Source: Microlunatus lacustris (lineage in GTDB: Bacteria; Actinomycetota; Actinomycetes; Propionibacteriales; Propionibacteriaceae). Taken from it: a stretch of 64,000 bases of DNA. Positions 1 through 8,595 of the stretch are shown in pieces. The notes under the pieces were generated by a model. That model was not told the origin of the DNA and searched no databases. It saw nothing but the letters and a program-made list of their open reading frames with translations. Both the position numbers and the translations under genes were made by a program. The first letter of the stretch is position 1. Each line of letters opens with the position of its first letter. The DNA lies in contig BAAAJN010000003.1 of NCBI GenBank assembly GCA_039527025.1, positions 1 through 64,000 of the forward strand, given 5' to 3'.

Positions 1-1
1 A

Positions 2-223
2 GCGGTCTGCTTCCACGCCGCCGAGCTCGGCGTCGTGTTCACCGGCGACACCCTGTTCTCCGGCGGTCCCGGCGCCACCGGACGCTCGTTCAGCGACCGC
101 AACCTGCTGCTGCGCAGCATCACCGACCAGCTGCTCGGCCTGCCTCCCCGCACCATCGTCAAGACCGGGCACGGCGACGACACCACCTTGGCCGATGAGC
201 GGGACGGCATCCTGCGCGGCTGA
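2..223 (+). CDS. MBL-fold metallo-hydrolase (3' end only)
   Basis: Only the last 73 codons are in the window; the open frame runs in from base 2 and ends at a TGA at 221-223. The segment carries the FTGDTLFSGG strand typical of the metal-binding core of glyoxalase-II-like metallo-beta-lactamase-fold hydrolases and a C-terminal GHGDDTTLADE motif, whose His usually completes the dinuclear metal site. This points to a thioester or related hydrolase of the hydroxyacylglutathione/mycothiol hydrolase group. The substrate cannot be judged from this fragment. The next gene starts about 50 bp downstream on the same strand. Confidence 0.75.
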   Translation, partial: AVCFHAAELGVVFTGDTLFSGGPGATGRSFSDRNLLLRSITDQLLGLPPRTIVKTGHGDDTTLADERDGILRG

Positions 224-273
224 ACCGGGAGCCCCGGCCGGGGTGTCAGTGGTCGGGTCTAGGGTCCGGTGAC

Positions 274-3200
274 GTGCCGCACTACCTCCGCTACCCGCAC
301 CTGCACGACGACCTGGTCACCTTCGTGGCTGCCGACGACGTCTGGCTCGCCCCCGTCTCCGGGGGCCGGGCCTGGCGGCTGACTGACGACCGGGCCCCGG
401 TCCGGAATCCCCGCTTCTCCCCCGACGGCACCCACGTCGCCTGGACCTCCACCCGCGACGGGCACAGCGAGGTCTACGTCGTGCCGGTGGCGGGCGGGGA
501 GGTGCGCCGGCTCACCTGGTGGGGCAGCGCGACCACCGCGGTGCTGGGCTGGACCGCCGACGGCCGGGTGCTGGTCGCCTCCGCCGCCCGGGAGGCGAAC
601 CTGCGCCGCCAGGTGGTGCACGCCGTCGGCCTGGACCTGGCCGTGGAACGGCTGCCGTTCGGGCCGGCCTGGGGGTTGGCCGTGCGCGATGACGGCGTGA
701 CGGCGCTGGCCACCGTGGGCAGCCGGCCGCCCGCGGCCTGGAAGCGCTACCGCGGCGGCACCGCGCCGCAGCTCTGGCTGGACCGCACCGGCACCGCGCA
801 GGAATGGGAGCGGCTGCTGCCGACCGAGACGGCGTCGCTGGTCGACCCGTCGTGGGTGGGCGGTCGGCTGCTCTTCGTCAGCGACCGGCTGGCCACCTTC
901 CCCGATGCCGCGGACGAGGTGGCCAACCTCTGGTCGCTGGACGTCGACGACGCCTCAGCCGTCCCCGAGCAGCTCACCCGGCACACCGCCGTCGACGGCT
1001 ACGTCCGCGACGCGACGAGCGACGGGCAGCGGGTCGTCTACCACGCCCACGGCGTCCTGCACCTGCTGGAGCGGCCCGGGGCCGACCCCCGCCCGCTGGA
1101 CGTCGTGCTGCCGGGCGGGCTGGCCGCCCGCCGCCCGCGCCGGCTCGACCCGACCGAGCAGCTCGAGGAGCTCCGGCCCGACGCCGGCGGCGACGCCAGC
1201 CTGGTGACCTGGCGCGGCAAGGCGTTCCTGCTCAGCCACCGGCAGGGCCCGGCGCGGGCGCTCGTCGCCCGGTCCGACCTCCGGGCCCGGCTGGTCCGCC
1301 CGCTCGGCGCCACGGGATCGGCGGTGCTGGTCAGCGACACCGGCGGCGAGGACGCCCTCGAGGTGCACCCGCTCGGCGGCGACGGCGAGATCCGGCGGCT
1401 GGCCGCCGGCCAGCTGGGCCAGGTGCTGCACCTGGAGAGCGACCGGGCGGGCGCCCGGGTGGTCGCGGTGGCGCACGACGGCGTCGTCCGGGTGGTCGAC
1501 CTGACCGACGGCGCAGTGCGCACGGTGGGCGTGGCCCGCAACGGTGAGGCCACCTCCCCCACCTTCTCCCCCGACGGCCGCTGGCTGGTCTGGGCCGAGC
1601 CCTGGCGCAACGAGGGCCAGCACCACCTGGTGCTGGCCGATCTCGACGCCGCCGGCAGCGAGCCGGTGGCCCTGACCAGCGGGCGCTTCGACGACACCTC
1701 CCCGGTCTTCACCGCCGACGGGCGCTACCTGGCCTTCCTCTCCGCCCGGACCTTCGACCCGCGCTACGACAGCCAGTCGTTCGACCTGTCCTTCGCCGCC
1801 GCGGTGCGGCCCTACCTGGTGCCGCTGCGGACCACCGAACCGGCGCCGTTCGGCCCCAGCGCTGACGGCTGGCGGATCAGCAAGCCGCCCACCACCCCCA
1901 AGGACGAGCCGGCCGTCGACCCGCCGGCGGTGGAGTTCGACGTGCAGGGCTTCGAGGAGCGGCTGGTCCCGTTCCCGGTGCCCTCGGGCAGCTACCGGGA
2001 CCTGCAGGCCGCGCACGACGGCGTCGTCTGGGTCCGGGAGTCGGGCGAGGACACCCCTCTGGGGGCCTCCCGGGCCGGGGTCGAGGGCGAGCAACCGGGC
2101 GACGCGGCCGAGTTCTTCTCCTTCGTCAGCCGCGAGGTGGTCGAGCTGCTGGACCGGGTGGACCACATCCGGGTGAGCGGGGACGGCGAGCGGCTGGTCG
2201 TCCGGGCCGGGAAGGAGGTCACGGTCCGCCCGGTGGCCAAGGCGCTGGAGCCCGACAGTCCCGACCTGGTGACCGTCGACCTGCAGCGGCTCCGGTTCGA
2301 GCTGGACCCGGTCGCGGAGTGGCAGCAGATGTTCGACGAGAACGGCCGGCTGATGCGCGGCCACTTCTGGCGCGCCGACCTCGACGGCGTCGACTGGGAC
2401 GGTGTGCTGGCCCGTTACCGGCCGCTGGTCGAGCGGCTCGCCGGGCACGACGACCTCGTCGACCTGCTCTGGGAGACCGTCGGCGAGCTCAACACCTCCC
2501 ACGCCTACGTCAACCCCGCCTCCCCGCCCGGGGACCAGGACCGGCGCCTCGGTCTGCTGGGGGCGGACCTCAGCCCGGCGGAGGACGGCTGGCGGATCGA
2601 CCGCATCCTGCCCGGCGAGAGCAGCGACCCGGACGCCCGCTCGCCGCTGCGGGCGGCCGGCGTGGGCGCCCAGGAGGGCGACCTCGTCGTCGCCGTGGAC
2701 GGCCGGTCCGTCGACCCGGCCGCCGGTCCAGCGGCCGCGCTGATCGGCACCACCGACTCACCCGTCGAGCTGACCCTGCGGCGCGAGGGCCGTGACCGCC
2801 GCGTCGTCGTGGTGCCCGTCGGCAACGAGGAGCCGCTGCGCTACCAGGACTGGGTCCGCGGCCGGGCCCGCTACGTGACGGAGCGCTCCGGGGGCCGGCT
2901 GGGCTACGTGCACGTGCCCGACATGATGAGCCCCGGTTGGGCGCAGCTGCACCGGGACCTGCACGTGGCCGCCGAGGCCGAAGGCCTGGTGGTGGACGTC
3001 CGCTACAACCGCGGCGGGCACACCAGCCAGCTGGTCCTGGAGCAGCTCGCCCGCCGGGTGGTCGGCTGGGGGACCAGCCGGCACGCCGAGGTCGCCCGGC
3101 CCTACCCGGTCAACGCCGTGCGCGGACCGGTGGTGTTCGTGGCCAACGAGTTCTCCGGATCCGACGGCGACATCGTCAACGCCGGCGCCCAGGCCATGGG

Positions 3201-3513
3201 GCTGGGGCCGGTGGTGGGCGTCCGGACCTGGGGCGGGGTGGTCGGGATCGACGGCCGCTTCTCCCTCGTCGACGGCACCGCGGTCACCCAGCCGCGGTAC
3301 GCGACCTGGATGTCCGGCTACGGCTGGGGGCTGGAGAACCACGGCGTGGACCCCGACATCGAGGTGGTGCACACTCCCGCCGACTTCGACGCGCTGGGTC
3401 GTCGAGGGGGGCGCGACCCCCAGCTGGACCGGGCGGTGGACGAGGCGCTGGAGCGGCTGGCGACCACCCCGGCGCAGGTCCCGCCGGAGCTGCCGGAGCC
3501 CCGGGTGCGCTGA
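274..3513 (+). CDS. Tricorn-core-like S41 family peptidase with beta-propellers
   Basis: The 1079-residue product has the layout of the archaeal tricorn protease: N-terminal beta-propeller repeats with PD40-type motifs (FSPDGTHVAWTS near 50, FSPDGRWLVWAE near 430), a PDZ-like segment near 770-850 and a C-terminal S41 catalytic domain. The tricorn catalytic residues are present at nearly the same numbers: Ser742-His743 in NTSHAY, nucleophile Ser963 in GSDGD and Glu1021 in LENHGVDPD. The expected role is cytosolic degradation of peptides released by the proteasome or Clp; no signal peptide is seen. The GTG start is chosen because the propeller begins at once (PHYLRYPHLHDD), and a TAGGGT -10-like hexamer lies 8 nt upstream, hinting at a leaderless mRNA. 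It could also be called an S41 peptidase. Confidence 0.92.
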   Translation: MPHYLRYPHLHDDLVTFVAADDVWLAPVSGGRAWRLTDDRAPVRNPRFSPDGTHVAWTSTRDGHSEVYVVPVAGGEVRRLTWWGSATTAVLGWTADGRVLVASAAREANLRRQVVHAVGLDLAVERLPFGPAWGLAVRDDGVTALATVGSRPPAAWKRYRGGTAPQLWLDRTGTAQEWERLLPTETASLVDPSWVGGRLLFVSDRLATFPDAADEVANLWSLDVDDASAVPEQLTRHTAVDGYVRDATSDGQRVVYHAHGVLHLLERPGADPRPLDVVLPGGLAARRPRRLDPTEQLEELRPDAGGDASLVTWRGKAFLLSHRQGPARALVARSDLRARLVRPLGATGSAVLVSDTGGEDALEVHPLGGDGEIRRLAAGQLGQVLHLESDRAGARVVAVAHDGVVRVVDLTDGAVRTVGVARNGEATSPTFSPDGRWLVWAEPWRNEGQHHLVLADLDAAGSEPVALTSGRFDDTSPVFTADGRYLAFLSARTFDPRYDSQSFDLSFAAAVRPYLVPLRTTEPAPFGPSADGWRISKPPTTPKDEPAVDPPAVEFDVQGFEERLVPFPVPSGSYRDLQAAHDGVVWVRESGEDTPLGASRAGVEGEQPGDAAEFFSFVSREVVELLDRVDHIRVSGDGERLVVRAGKEVTVRPVAKALEPDSPDLVTVDLQRLRFELDPVAEWQQMFDENGRLMRGHFWRADLDGVDWDGVLARYRPLVERLAGHDDLVDLLWETVGELNTSHAYVNPASPPGDQDRRLGLLGADLSPAEDGWRIDRILPGESSDPDARSPLRAAGVGAQEGDLVVAVDGRSVDPAAGPAAALIGTTDSPVELTLRREGRDRRVVVVPVGNEEPLRYQDWVRGRARYVTERSGGRLGYVHVPDMMSPGWAQLHRDLHVAAEAEGLVVDVRYNRGGHTSQLVLEQLARRVVGWGTSRHAEVARPYPVNAVRGPVVFVANEFSGSDGDIVNAGAQAMGLGPVVGVRTWGGVVGIDGRFSLVDGTAVTQPRYATWMSGYGWGLENHGVDPDIEVVHTPADFDALGRRGGRDPQLDRAVDEALERLATTPAQVPPELPEPRVR

Positions 3514-3618
3514 GCGAACTGGGCGCGAGCGAGCCCCGGGTGGCATGGTGGAGGTCTCCGACGGTCCGCGCGCGAGCCCGTGCACGGCTGGCCGGGGCAG
3601 GAGAGGACAGCAGCCCCG

Positions 3619-4515
3619 ATGGTGGATCCGACGACGAACGAGAGCGACCGGGCCAGGTCGGTGCGAGCGGACTGCGGGAGCTGCGCCGGCCTGTGCTGCG
3701 TGTCCCTGGCCTTCGGCACCGAGTCCGGATTCGGCTACGACAAGGCCGCCGGTGACCCCTGCGTCAACCTGCAGGCCGACCACCGGTGCAGCATCCACGA
3801 CGAGCTCCGGCCGCGCGGGTTCTCCGGCTGCACCGTCTTCGACTGCCAGGGCACCGGCCAGAAGATCACCCAGCACACGTTCGGCGGCCGGTCCTGGCGG
3901 GACGCCGGTCCGCAGGAGCGCGAGCTGATGTTCATCACCTTCCAGGTGATGCGACCGCTGCAGGACCTCCTCTGGCTGCTCGAGGAAGCCCTGAGCCGAC
4001 CCGAGACCCGGCCGGTGCACGCCGAGCTGGAGGCGCTGTTCGTCGAGACCGAGCAGCTGACCCTGCGCGATGCCGACGGCGTGCTGGCCACCGACGTGCA
4101 GGCCCAGCGCCGTCGCGCCTCGGCCCTGGTGGAGCGGGCCAGCGAGCTGGTCCGGGCCCAGGCCCGCGGCCGGCGCCGGCCTTCCCGCGCCGCGCGGAGA
4201 GCCGTGCCGGACGCCAACCTGCCGGGCGCCGACTTCGCGGAGCAGGACCTGCGCGGGGTCGACCTCTCGGGGGCCCTGCTCATCCAGGCCGACCTGCGGG
4301 AGGCCGACCTCGGCGGAGCCGACCTGCGGACCGCGGACCTGCGCGACGCCGACCTCTCCGGCGCCCACCTGGCCGAGTCCTTGTTCCTCACCCAGTTCCA
4401 GGTGAACTCCGCCGAGGGCGACGAGCACACCGAGCTGCCGCCCCGGCTCACCCGGCCCGACCACTGGTCGGGTCCGCGCGGCGGCCGGCGCCGGCTCACC
4501 CTGCTGCAGGTGTAG
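3619..4515 (+). CDS. YkgJ-type cysteine-cluster protein with pentapeptide repeats
   Basis: Two parts are fused in 298 residues. The first 110 or so carry a YkgJ-like zinc/iron chelating cysteine cluster: Cys19, Cys22, Cys26 and Cys27 in CGSCAGLCC, then DPC, HRCSIHDEL and GCTVFDC. The second half, after an arginine-rich linker, has tandem pentapeptide repeats of the A(D/N)Lxx type (ADLREADLGGADLRTADL near 230-250) that should form a short right-handed beta-helix. No membrane segment is visible. ATG at 3619 is preferred over an upstream ATG at 3580 because AGGAGAGG lies about 12 nt before it. It ends 17 bp from the convergent gene at 4533. Function is unknown. Confidence 0.8.
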   Translation: MVDPTTNESDRARSVRADCGSCAGLCCVSLAFGTESGFGYDKAAGDPCVNLQADHRCSIHDELRPRGFSGCTVFDCQGTGQKITQHTFGGRSWRDAGPQERELMFITFQVMRPLQDLLWLLEEALSRPETRPVHAELEALFVETEQLTLRDADGVLATDVQAQRRRASALVERASELVRAQARGRRRPSRAARRAVPDANLPGADFAEQDLRGVDLSGALLIQADLREADLGGADLRTADLRDADLSGAHLAESLFLTQFQVNSAEGDEHTELPPRLTRPDHWSGPRGGRRRLTLLQV

Positions 4516-4532
4516 CGGTCAGGAGGCAGCCG

Positions 4533-5252
4533 CTACCGCTCCAGCCGACGGCTGCCGCCGTGCCAGTCCTCCGCGATACCGACCTCGTCGTCCCGGACCC
4601 CGAAGGAGCGCAGCTGTGGCTGCTCGCGCAGGCTCCGCTTGAGCTCGGCGAACCCGGGGAACGTGGCCAGGCCGACGACGTGGTCCCAGAGCTCACCGGC
4701 CTGCTCCGGGGAGGGCAGCCGGCTGATCACCGGACCGAAGAAGGCCGCCCCCTCCGGCGGGGCGACGTGCAGGATCGGGGTGCCGACGTCGCGGCCGGTC
4801 AGGGCCAGCGCCTCGTCGGTCTCGGCCTGCAGCAGGGCGTCGTAGGACTGCTCGTCGAGCGCCGCCGCGAGCCCGGCGGGCAGCTCGGCCTCCGCGAGCG
4901 CCGTGGCCACGAGGTCGTCGAGGTCGGTGGGGTCGTAGGCCTCCGGCTCGACGTCGAACACCCGCGTGCTCAGCGCCGGGTAGAGCCGCGCGACCGCCTC
5001 CGGGCCGTGCTCGGCCCGGGCCCGGGCGCAGAGCCGCAGCATCCGCAGTCCGGCGGTGTGCCCGGCCTCGTACCCCGGCGGGAAGTGCGCCGCGTAGTCG
5101 ACGTGGGCGTTGAGCAGCCGCAGGGAGATGAACCGCCAGTCGACGGCGTAGCCGCGCTGCTCCTGCACCGTCCGCACCCACCGGCTGGTCAGCCAGGCGA
5201 AGGGGCAGACCGGGTCGAACCAGAACACGACGTCAGGGGAGGAGTTCGCCAT
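4533..5252 (-). CDS. DsbA-fold protein, Rv2466c (mycothiol-dependent nitroreductase) family, CPFA active site
   Basis: The 239-residue product aligns by eye with M. tuberculosis Rv2466c: FWFDPVCPFAWLTSRW at the N terminus, a helical insert, then the cis-Pro loop DVGTPILHV and AFFGPVISR. Rv2466c is a thioredoxin-fold oxidoreductase that uses mycothiol and a CPWC active site. Here the motif is Cys16-Pro-Phe-Ala19, so the resolving cysteine is missing and only monothiol chemistry is possible. No export signal is present, so it should act in the cytosol. The ATG is preceded by GAGGAG on the minus strand. It stands alone between convergent and divergent neighbours. Confidence 0.85.
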   Translation of the reverse strand: MANSSPDVVFWFDPVCPFAWLTSRWVRTVQEQRGYAVDWRFISLRLLNAHVDYAAHFPPGYEAGHTAGLRMLRLCARARAEHGPEAVARLYPALSTRVFDVEPEAYDPTDLDDLVATALAEAELPAGLAAALDEQSYDALLQAETDEALALTGRDVGTPILHVAPPEGAAFFGPVISRLPSPEQAGELWDHVVGLATFPGFAELKRSLREQPQLRSFGVRDDEVGIAEDWHGGSRRLER

Positions 5253-5383
5253 GCCGCCAGTCTGCCGGGGCTGTTCGCGCCGTGCGGTGCCTGCGCCCGC
5301 TCCCGGGTCCTGGTCGGCGCCGGGCTGGTGTCGTCGGCCGACGTCGGCTAGGTACCGGGTCGACCGTCTGGAAGGCTGGTGGC

Positions 5384-5776
5384 ATGCGACTTGTCCTCCG
5401 GCTGCTGGCCAACGCCGCGGCGCTGGCCGTGGCCACGTTCCTGCTCAGCGGCATCAGCCTGACCGCCCCGACCACCTCGGGCAAGGTGGTCACCCTGCTG
5501 GTGGTGGCGTTGATGTTCGGGGTGCTGAACGCGGTGGTGAAGCCGGTCTTCACCCTGGTCACGGTGCCGCTCCTGCTGCTCACCCTGGGGCTGTTCCTGG
5601 TGGTCATCAACGCGCTGATGCTGCTGCTGACCTCCTGGGTCTCGACCCGCGTCGACCTCGGCTGGTCGGTCGACGGGTTCTGGACCGCCGTGCTCGGCGC
5701 CCTGATCGTGTCCGTGGTCAGCTTCTTCCTGAACGCCTTCGTCCCCGACCGCCGCTCGGACCGTCGTCGTGCCTGA
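5384..5776 (+). CDS. Phage holin family (DUF360-type) small membrane protein
   Basis: The 130-residue protein is nearly all hydrophobic, with four predicted membrane segments: about 5-24, 33-52 (VVTLLVVALMFGVLNAVV), 56-85 and 105-122. The pattern, with a conserved N-x-x-x-KP turn (NAVVKPVFTLVTVPLLL), matches the actinobacterial phage holin / Mycp-associated membrane family that is common on chromosomes and unrelated to a prophage here. GGAAGG lies 12 nt before the ATG. Its last codons overlap the start of the downstream phosphatase gene by 8 nt, so the two are probably co-translated. The cellular role is not established. Confidence 0.8.
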   Translation: MRLVLRLLANAAALAVATFLLSGISLTAPTTSGKVVTLLVVALMFGVLNAVVKPVFTLVTVPLLLLTLGLFLVVINALMLLLTSWVSTRVDLGWSVDGFWTAVLGALIVSVVSFFLNAFVPDRRSDRRRA

Positions 5777-6263
5777 GCGCGACGGCCGCACGCCGGTCTC
5801 GGTGCTGTTCGTCTGCTGGGGCAACATCTGCCGCTCCCCGATCGCCGAGCGGGTCGCCCGGCGCAAGGCCGAGGAGGCGGGGCTGACCGACGTCGAGTTC
5901 ACCAGCGCCGCGACCAGCGACGAGGAGCTGGGGGCGCCGATGGATCGCCGGGCTGCCGCGGTCCTGCGGGACCGCGGCTACGACGCCGACGGCCACGTGG
6001 CCCACCAGGTCGACGCCGCCGAGATCGCCGCCGCCGACCTGGTGGTGGCGATGGAGGACCTGCACGTCGACCGGATGCGGCGGCTCGCGCCGGACGCGGA
6101 CTTCACCCTGCTCACCGACTTCGACCCGGCGGTCACCCCGGGCAGCGGCGTGCCGGACCCCTGGTACGGCACGCCGGAGGGCTTCTTCGACACGCTCAGT
6201 GCCGTCGAGGCGGCCGTTCCCGGCGTGCTCGACCGGGTGCGCGAGCTGCAGAGCTCCCGCTAG
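5769..6263 (+). CDS. Low-molecular-weight protein-tyrosine-phosphatase
   Basis: The 164-residue protein has the family signature CWGNICRS, with nucleophile Cys16 and phosphate-binding Arg22 (CX5R loop), and the general-acid loop DPWYG with Asp130. The length fits the LMW-PTP family, which dephosphorylates phosphotyrosine proteins such as BY-kinase substrates. The GTG start overlaps the holin-family stop codon. M. tuberculosis PtpA is a family member, but the absence of nearby capsule or kinase genes gives no clue to the target here. It converges with the YhgE gene at 6287, 23 bp away. Confidence 0.9.
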   Translation: MPERDGRTPVSVLFVCWGNICRSPIAERVARRKAEEAGLTDVEFTSAATSDEELGAPMDRRAAAVLRDRGYDADGHVAHQVDAAEIAAADLVVAMEDLHVDRMRRLAPDADFTLLTDFDPAVTPGSGVPDPWYGTPEGFFDTLSAVEAAVPGVLDRVRELQSSR

Positions 6264-6286
6264 ACCCGCACCGCGGGTGACTGCGC

Positions 6287-8572
6287 TCAGCCGACGGCTG
6301 GGGCCACCACCAGCGGTGCGACCACCCGACGGCGGGCGACGGCCAGCACCCCGGCCACCAGGCCGATCAGCAGCCAGGCCACCAGCAGGCTGGCAGCCGC
6401 TCCCGCGCCCGACCCGTCGGCGACGACGGCCCGCAGCCCGTCGAGCGCTGGGGTCAGGGGCAGGAACGGGCGCAGCACGTCGAAGCTGGCCGGCACCGCG
6501 GCGGTCACGGCGCCGGCGCCGCCCAGCACCACCACGACCAGCGACACGAAGCGGCCGACGCCGCCGAACCAGGCCACCAGGGCGTGGTTGAGGGCGACGA
6601 ACGCGGCGGCGGTGACGCCGAGGAACAGCCCCATCTGCAGTGTCCGGCCGACCGGCAGGTCCAGCAGCAGCTCGAGCACGACGGTGAGCGCGACGGCCTG
6701 CACCAGGCCGATCAGCAGGCCCGGCAGCAGACCCTCGAGCGCCAGCCGCCAGGACGGCTTCATTGAGGCGAGCACCCGCGCGGTGAACGGCCGCAGCACC
6801 AGGTAGCTGGCCAGCGCGCCGACCCACAGGGCCAGCACCGCGAGGAAGGTGGTGGTGGTGACGTTGGAGAAGGCGGACGTGGGGGCCTCGGTCTGCACCG
6901 GCGCCGCGACGACGTCGGACAGCTTCTCGCGGGTGGGCTCGTCGTAGGTGGGGACGGCGTCTGCGCCCTTGGCCAGCCCGTCGGCGAGCTCGCGGCTGCC
7001 GTCGGCGAGCTCCTCGCCGCCGTCAGCCAGCTGGACGACGCCCTCGGCCAGCTCGTCGGCGCCGGACGCCGACTGCGCGGTCCCGGCCGCCAGCCCGGTG
7101 ACCCCGGTGCCGAACTCCTCGACCCCGGTGGCCAGCTGGTCGGCGCCCTCGGCGCTGGCGGCGATGCCCGCGGTCAGCGGGACCAGGCCCTTGGCGAACG
7201 CGTCGGTGCCGTCGGCGAGCTGGTCGAGGCCGCTGGCGAGCTCCTTCGCGCCTCCAGCGAGGCCCGCGGTACCGGTGGACAGGCTCGTGGCGCCGGTGGC
7301 CAGCCCGGATGCGCCGGTGGACAGCTGGGCCACGCCGCCGTCGATGCCCTTGGCTCCGGTGGCCAGCTGCTCGGCGCCCGTGGAGAGCTGGGCCGCACCA
7401 GGCGCCAGCGAGGCCAATCCAGTCTTGAACTGAGCAACAGCCGCCGCGCACTGCTCTTCAGTCAAGTTCTCGCACAACTCGGGGGCGAACTGCAGGAGCT
7501 GCTCCTGCGGCAGTGCCGCCAGGCCGGTGAAGAGAGGCTCGAACTGGCTGACGCCAGTGGCGTACTGATCGACGCCCTTGGCGTACTGCTGCACCCCGGT
7601 GGCGAACGCCTTGGTGCCGCCCGGCTGGTCCTCGGTGCCGTCGCGCAGCGCGCTCACGCCGCCGGCCAGCTGGGTGGCACCGGTGGACAGCTGGGAGGCG
7701 CCGCCCGAGAGCTGCTTCGCCCCGTCGGCCAGCTCCCCGGCCCCGTCGGCGGAGGCGGAGGTGCCCGTGGCCAGCTGCTCCGCGCCGGCCGGCAGCTGGG
7801 CCGCGCCGTCGCTGAGCTTCTGCAGACCGGTGGCCAGCTCCGCGGTCCCGGTGGTGAGCTCCGCGCTGCCGGTGGCCAGCTGCTGGGCCCCGTCGTCGAG
7901 CTGCTCCAGGCCCTCGGCCAGACCGGTGGTGCCGGTCGAGACGCCGTCCAGCCCGGTGGAGAGCTCGTCGGTGCCGTCGGCGAGCTTGTCGGAGGCGTCC
8001 GCGACGGTCTTGAACTGCTTGTTCAGGTCGTTGAAGCCGAGGTAGATGCCGTCGAGGTACTGCTCGGTCAACGTGGTGTTCAGCGCCGACGTCGCCGCGG
8101 CGGTGATCGCCTGTCCGACCACGGGGTCGGTGATGCCGCTCACCTGCGAGGTGCGGACGTCGAGGGTGGCCGGCCGGATCGTGTCGGGGTCCGACTGCGA
8201 GAACGAGGTGGCCCGGGCGGAGAAGGTCTCCGGGATGGTCACCACCGCGGCGTAGCTGCCGGACTCCAGGCCGGCCTCGGCATCGGCCTCGTCGGTCAGC
8301 ACCCAGTCGAAGTTGGTGTCCACCCGATCCTCTCCGGAACCGCCGGTGACCAGACCACCGGCCAGCTGGCGGCCGAGCGGGACGGTCTGGCCGTCCAGCT
8401 CGACCGGCTCGTCGAGGTTGACCACGGCAGCCTGCACCCGGTCCAGCCGGTCCGTGGAGTCCCAGGTGGCCCAGAGGAAGCCGGCGGCCACCACGAGGGG
8501 GACCAGGACCAGGCCGACCAGGGACCACAGGCCCACGCGGCGGTTGCTGGAGGCGCGTTCGAGCGGGTACAT
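6287..8572 (-). CDS. YhgE/Pip-domain membrane protein
   Basis: The 761-residue protein has one N-terminal membrane segment (LWSLVGLVLVPLVVAAGFLWA), a soluble Pip domain, a long repeat zone (about residues 200-580) of LxxGxxxLxxG units such as LATGSAELTTGTAELATGL, and a C-terminal ABC-2-like block of five or six helices. This is the standard architecture of YhgE/Pip proteins; the family includes the phage infection protein of Lactococcus and factors linked to ESX/type VII-like systems. ATG 8572 is chosen because CGGAG lies 9 nt upstream; an in-frame ATG at 8581 has no room for a ribosome site. It starts 23 bp after the MMPL gene and is presumably its operon partner under the TetR regulator at 11541. 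Confidence 0.88.
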   Translation of the reverse strand: MYPLERASSNRRVGLWSLVGLVLVPLVVAAGFLWATWDSTDRLDRVQAAVVNLDEPVELDGQTVPLGRQLAGGLVTGGSGEDRVDTNFDWVLTDEADAEAGLESGSYAAVVTIPETFSARATSFSQSDPDTIRPATLDVRTSQVSGITDPVVGQAITAAATSALNTTLTEQYLDGIYLGFNDLNKQFKTVADASDKLADGTDELSTGLDGVSTGTTGLAEGLEQLDDGAQQLATGSAELTTGTAELATGLQKLSDGAAQLPAGAEQLATGTSASADGAGELADGAKQLSGGASQLSTGATQLAGGVSALRDGTEDQPGGTKAFATGVQQYAKGVDQYATGVSQFEPLFTGLAALPQEQLLQFAPELCENLTEEQCAAAVAQFKTGLASLAPGAAQLSTGAEQLATGAKGIDGGVAQLSTGASGLATGATSLSTGTAGLAGGAKELASGLDQLADGTDAFAKGLVPLTAGIAASAEGADQLATGVEEFGTGVTGLAAGTAQSASGADELAEGVVQLADGGEELADGSRELADGLAKGADAVPTYDEPTREKLSDVVAAPVQTEAPTSAFSNVTTTTFLAVLALWVGALASYLVLRPFTARVLASMKPSWRLALEGLLPGLLIGLVQAVALTVVLELLLDLPVGRTLQMGLFLGVTAAAFVALNHALVAWFGGVGRFVSLVVVVLGGAGAVTAAVPASFDVLRPFLPLTPALDGLRAVVADGSGAGAAASLLVAWLLIGLVAGVLAVARRRVVAPLVVAPAVG

Positions 8573-8595
8573 CGGTGACATCTCCGTTTGCGGGG

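Noticed and set aside
955..4464. Long minus-strand ORFs antisense to the tricorn-like and YkgJ genes
   Set aside because: These are GC-rich shadow frames without recognisable domains or ribosome sites; the same applies to many other long antisense frames in the window.
5384..5776. Prophage remnant, from the holin-family annotation
   Set aside because: No other phage genes or attachment sites occur nearby; this membrane family is common on actinobacterial chromosomes.
7000..8000. Phage tape-measure-like repeats
   Set aside because: The LxxGxxxLxxG repeats are the normal Pip/YhgE repeat zone, flanked by the family's membrane domains.
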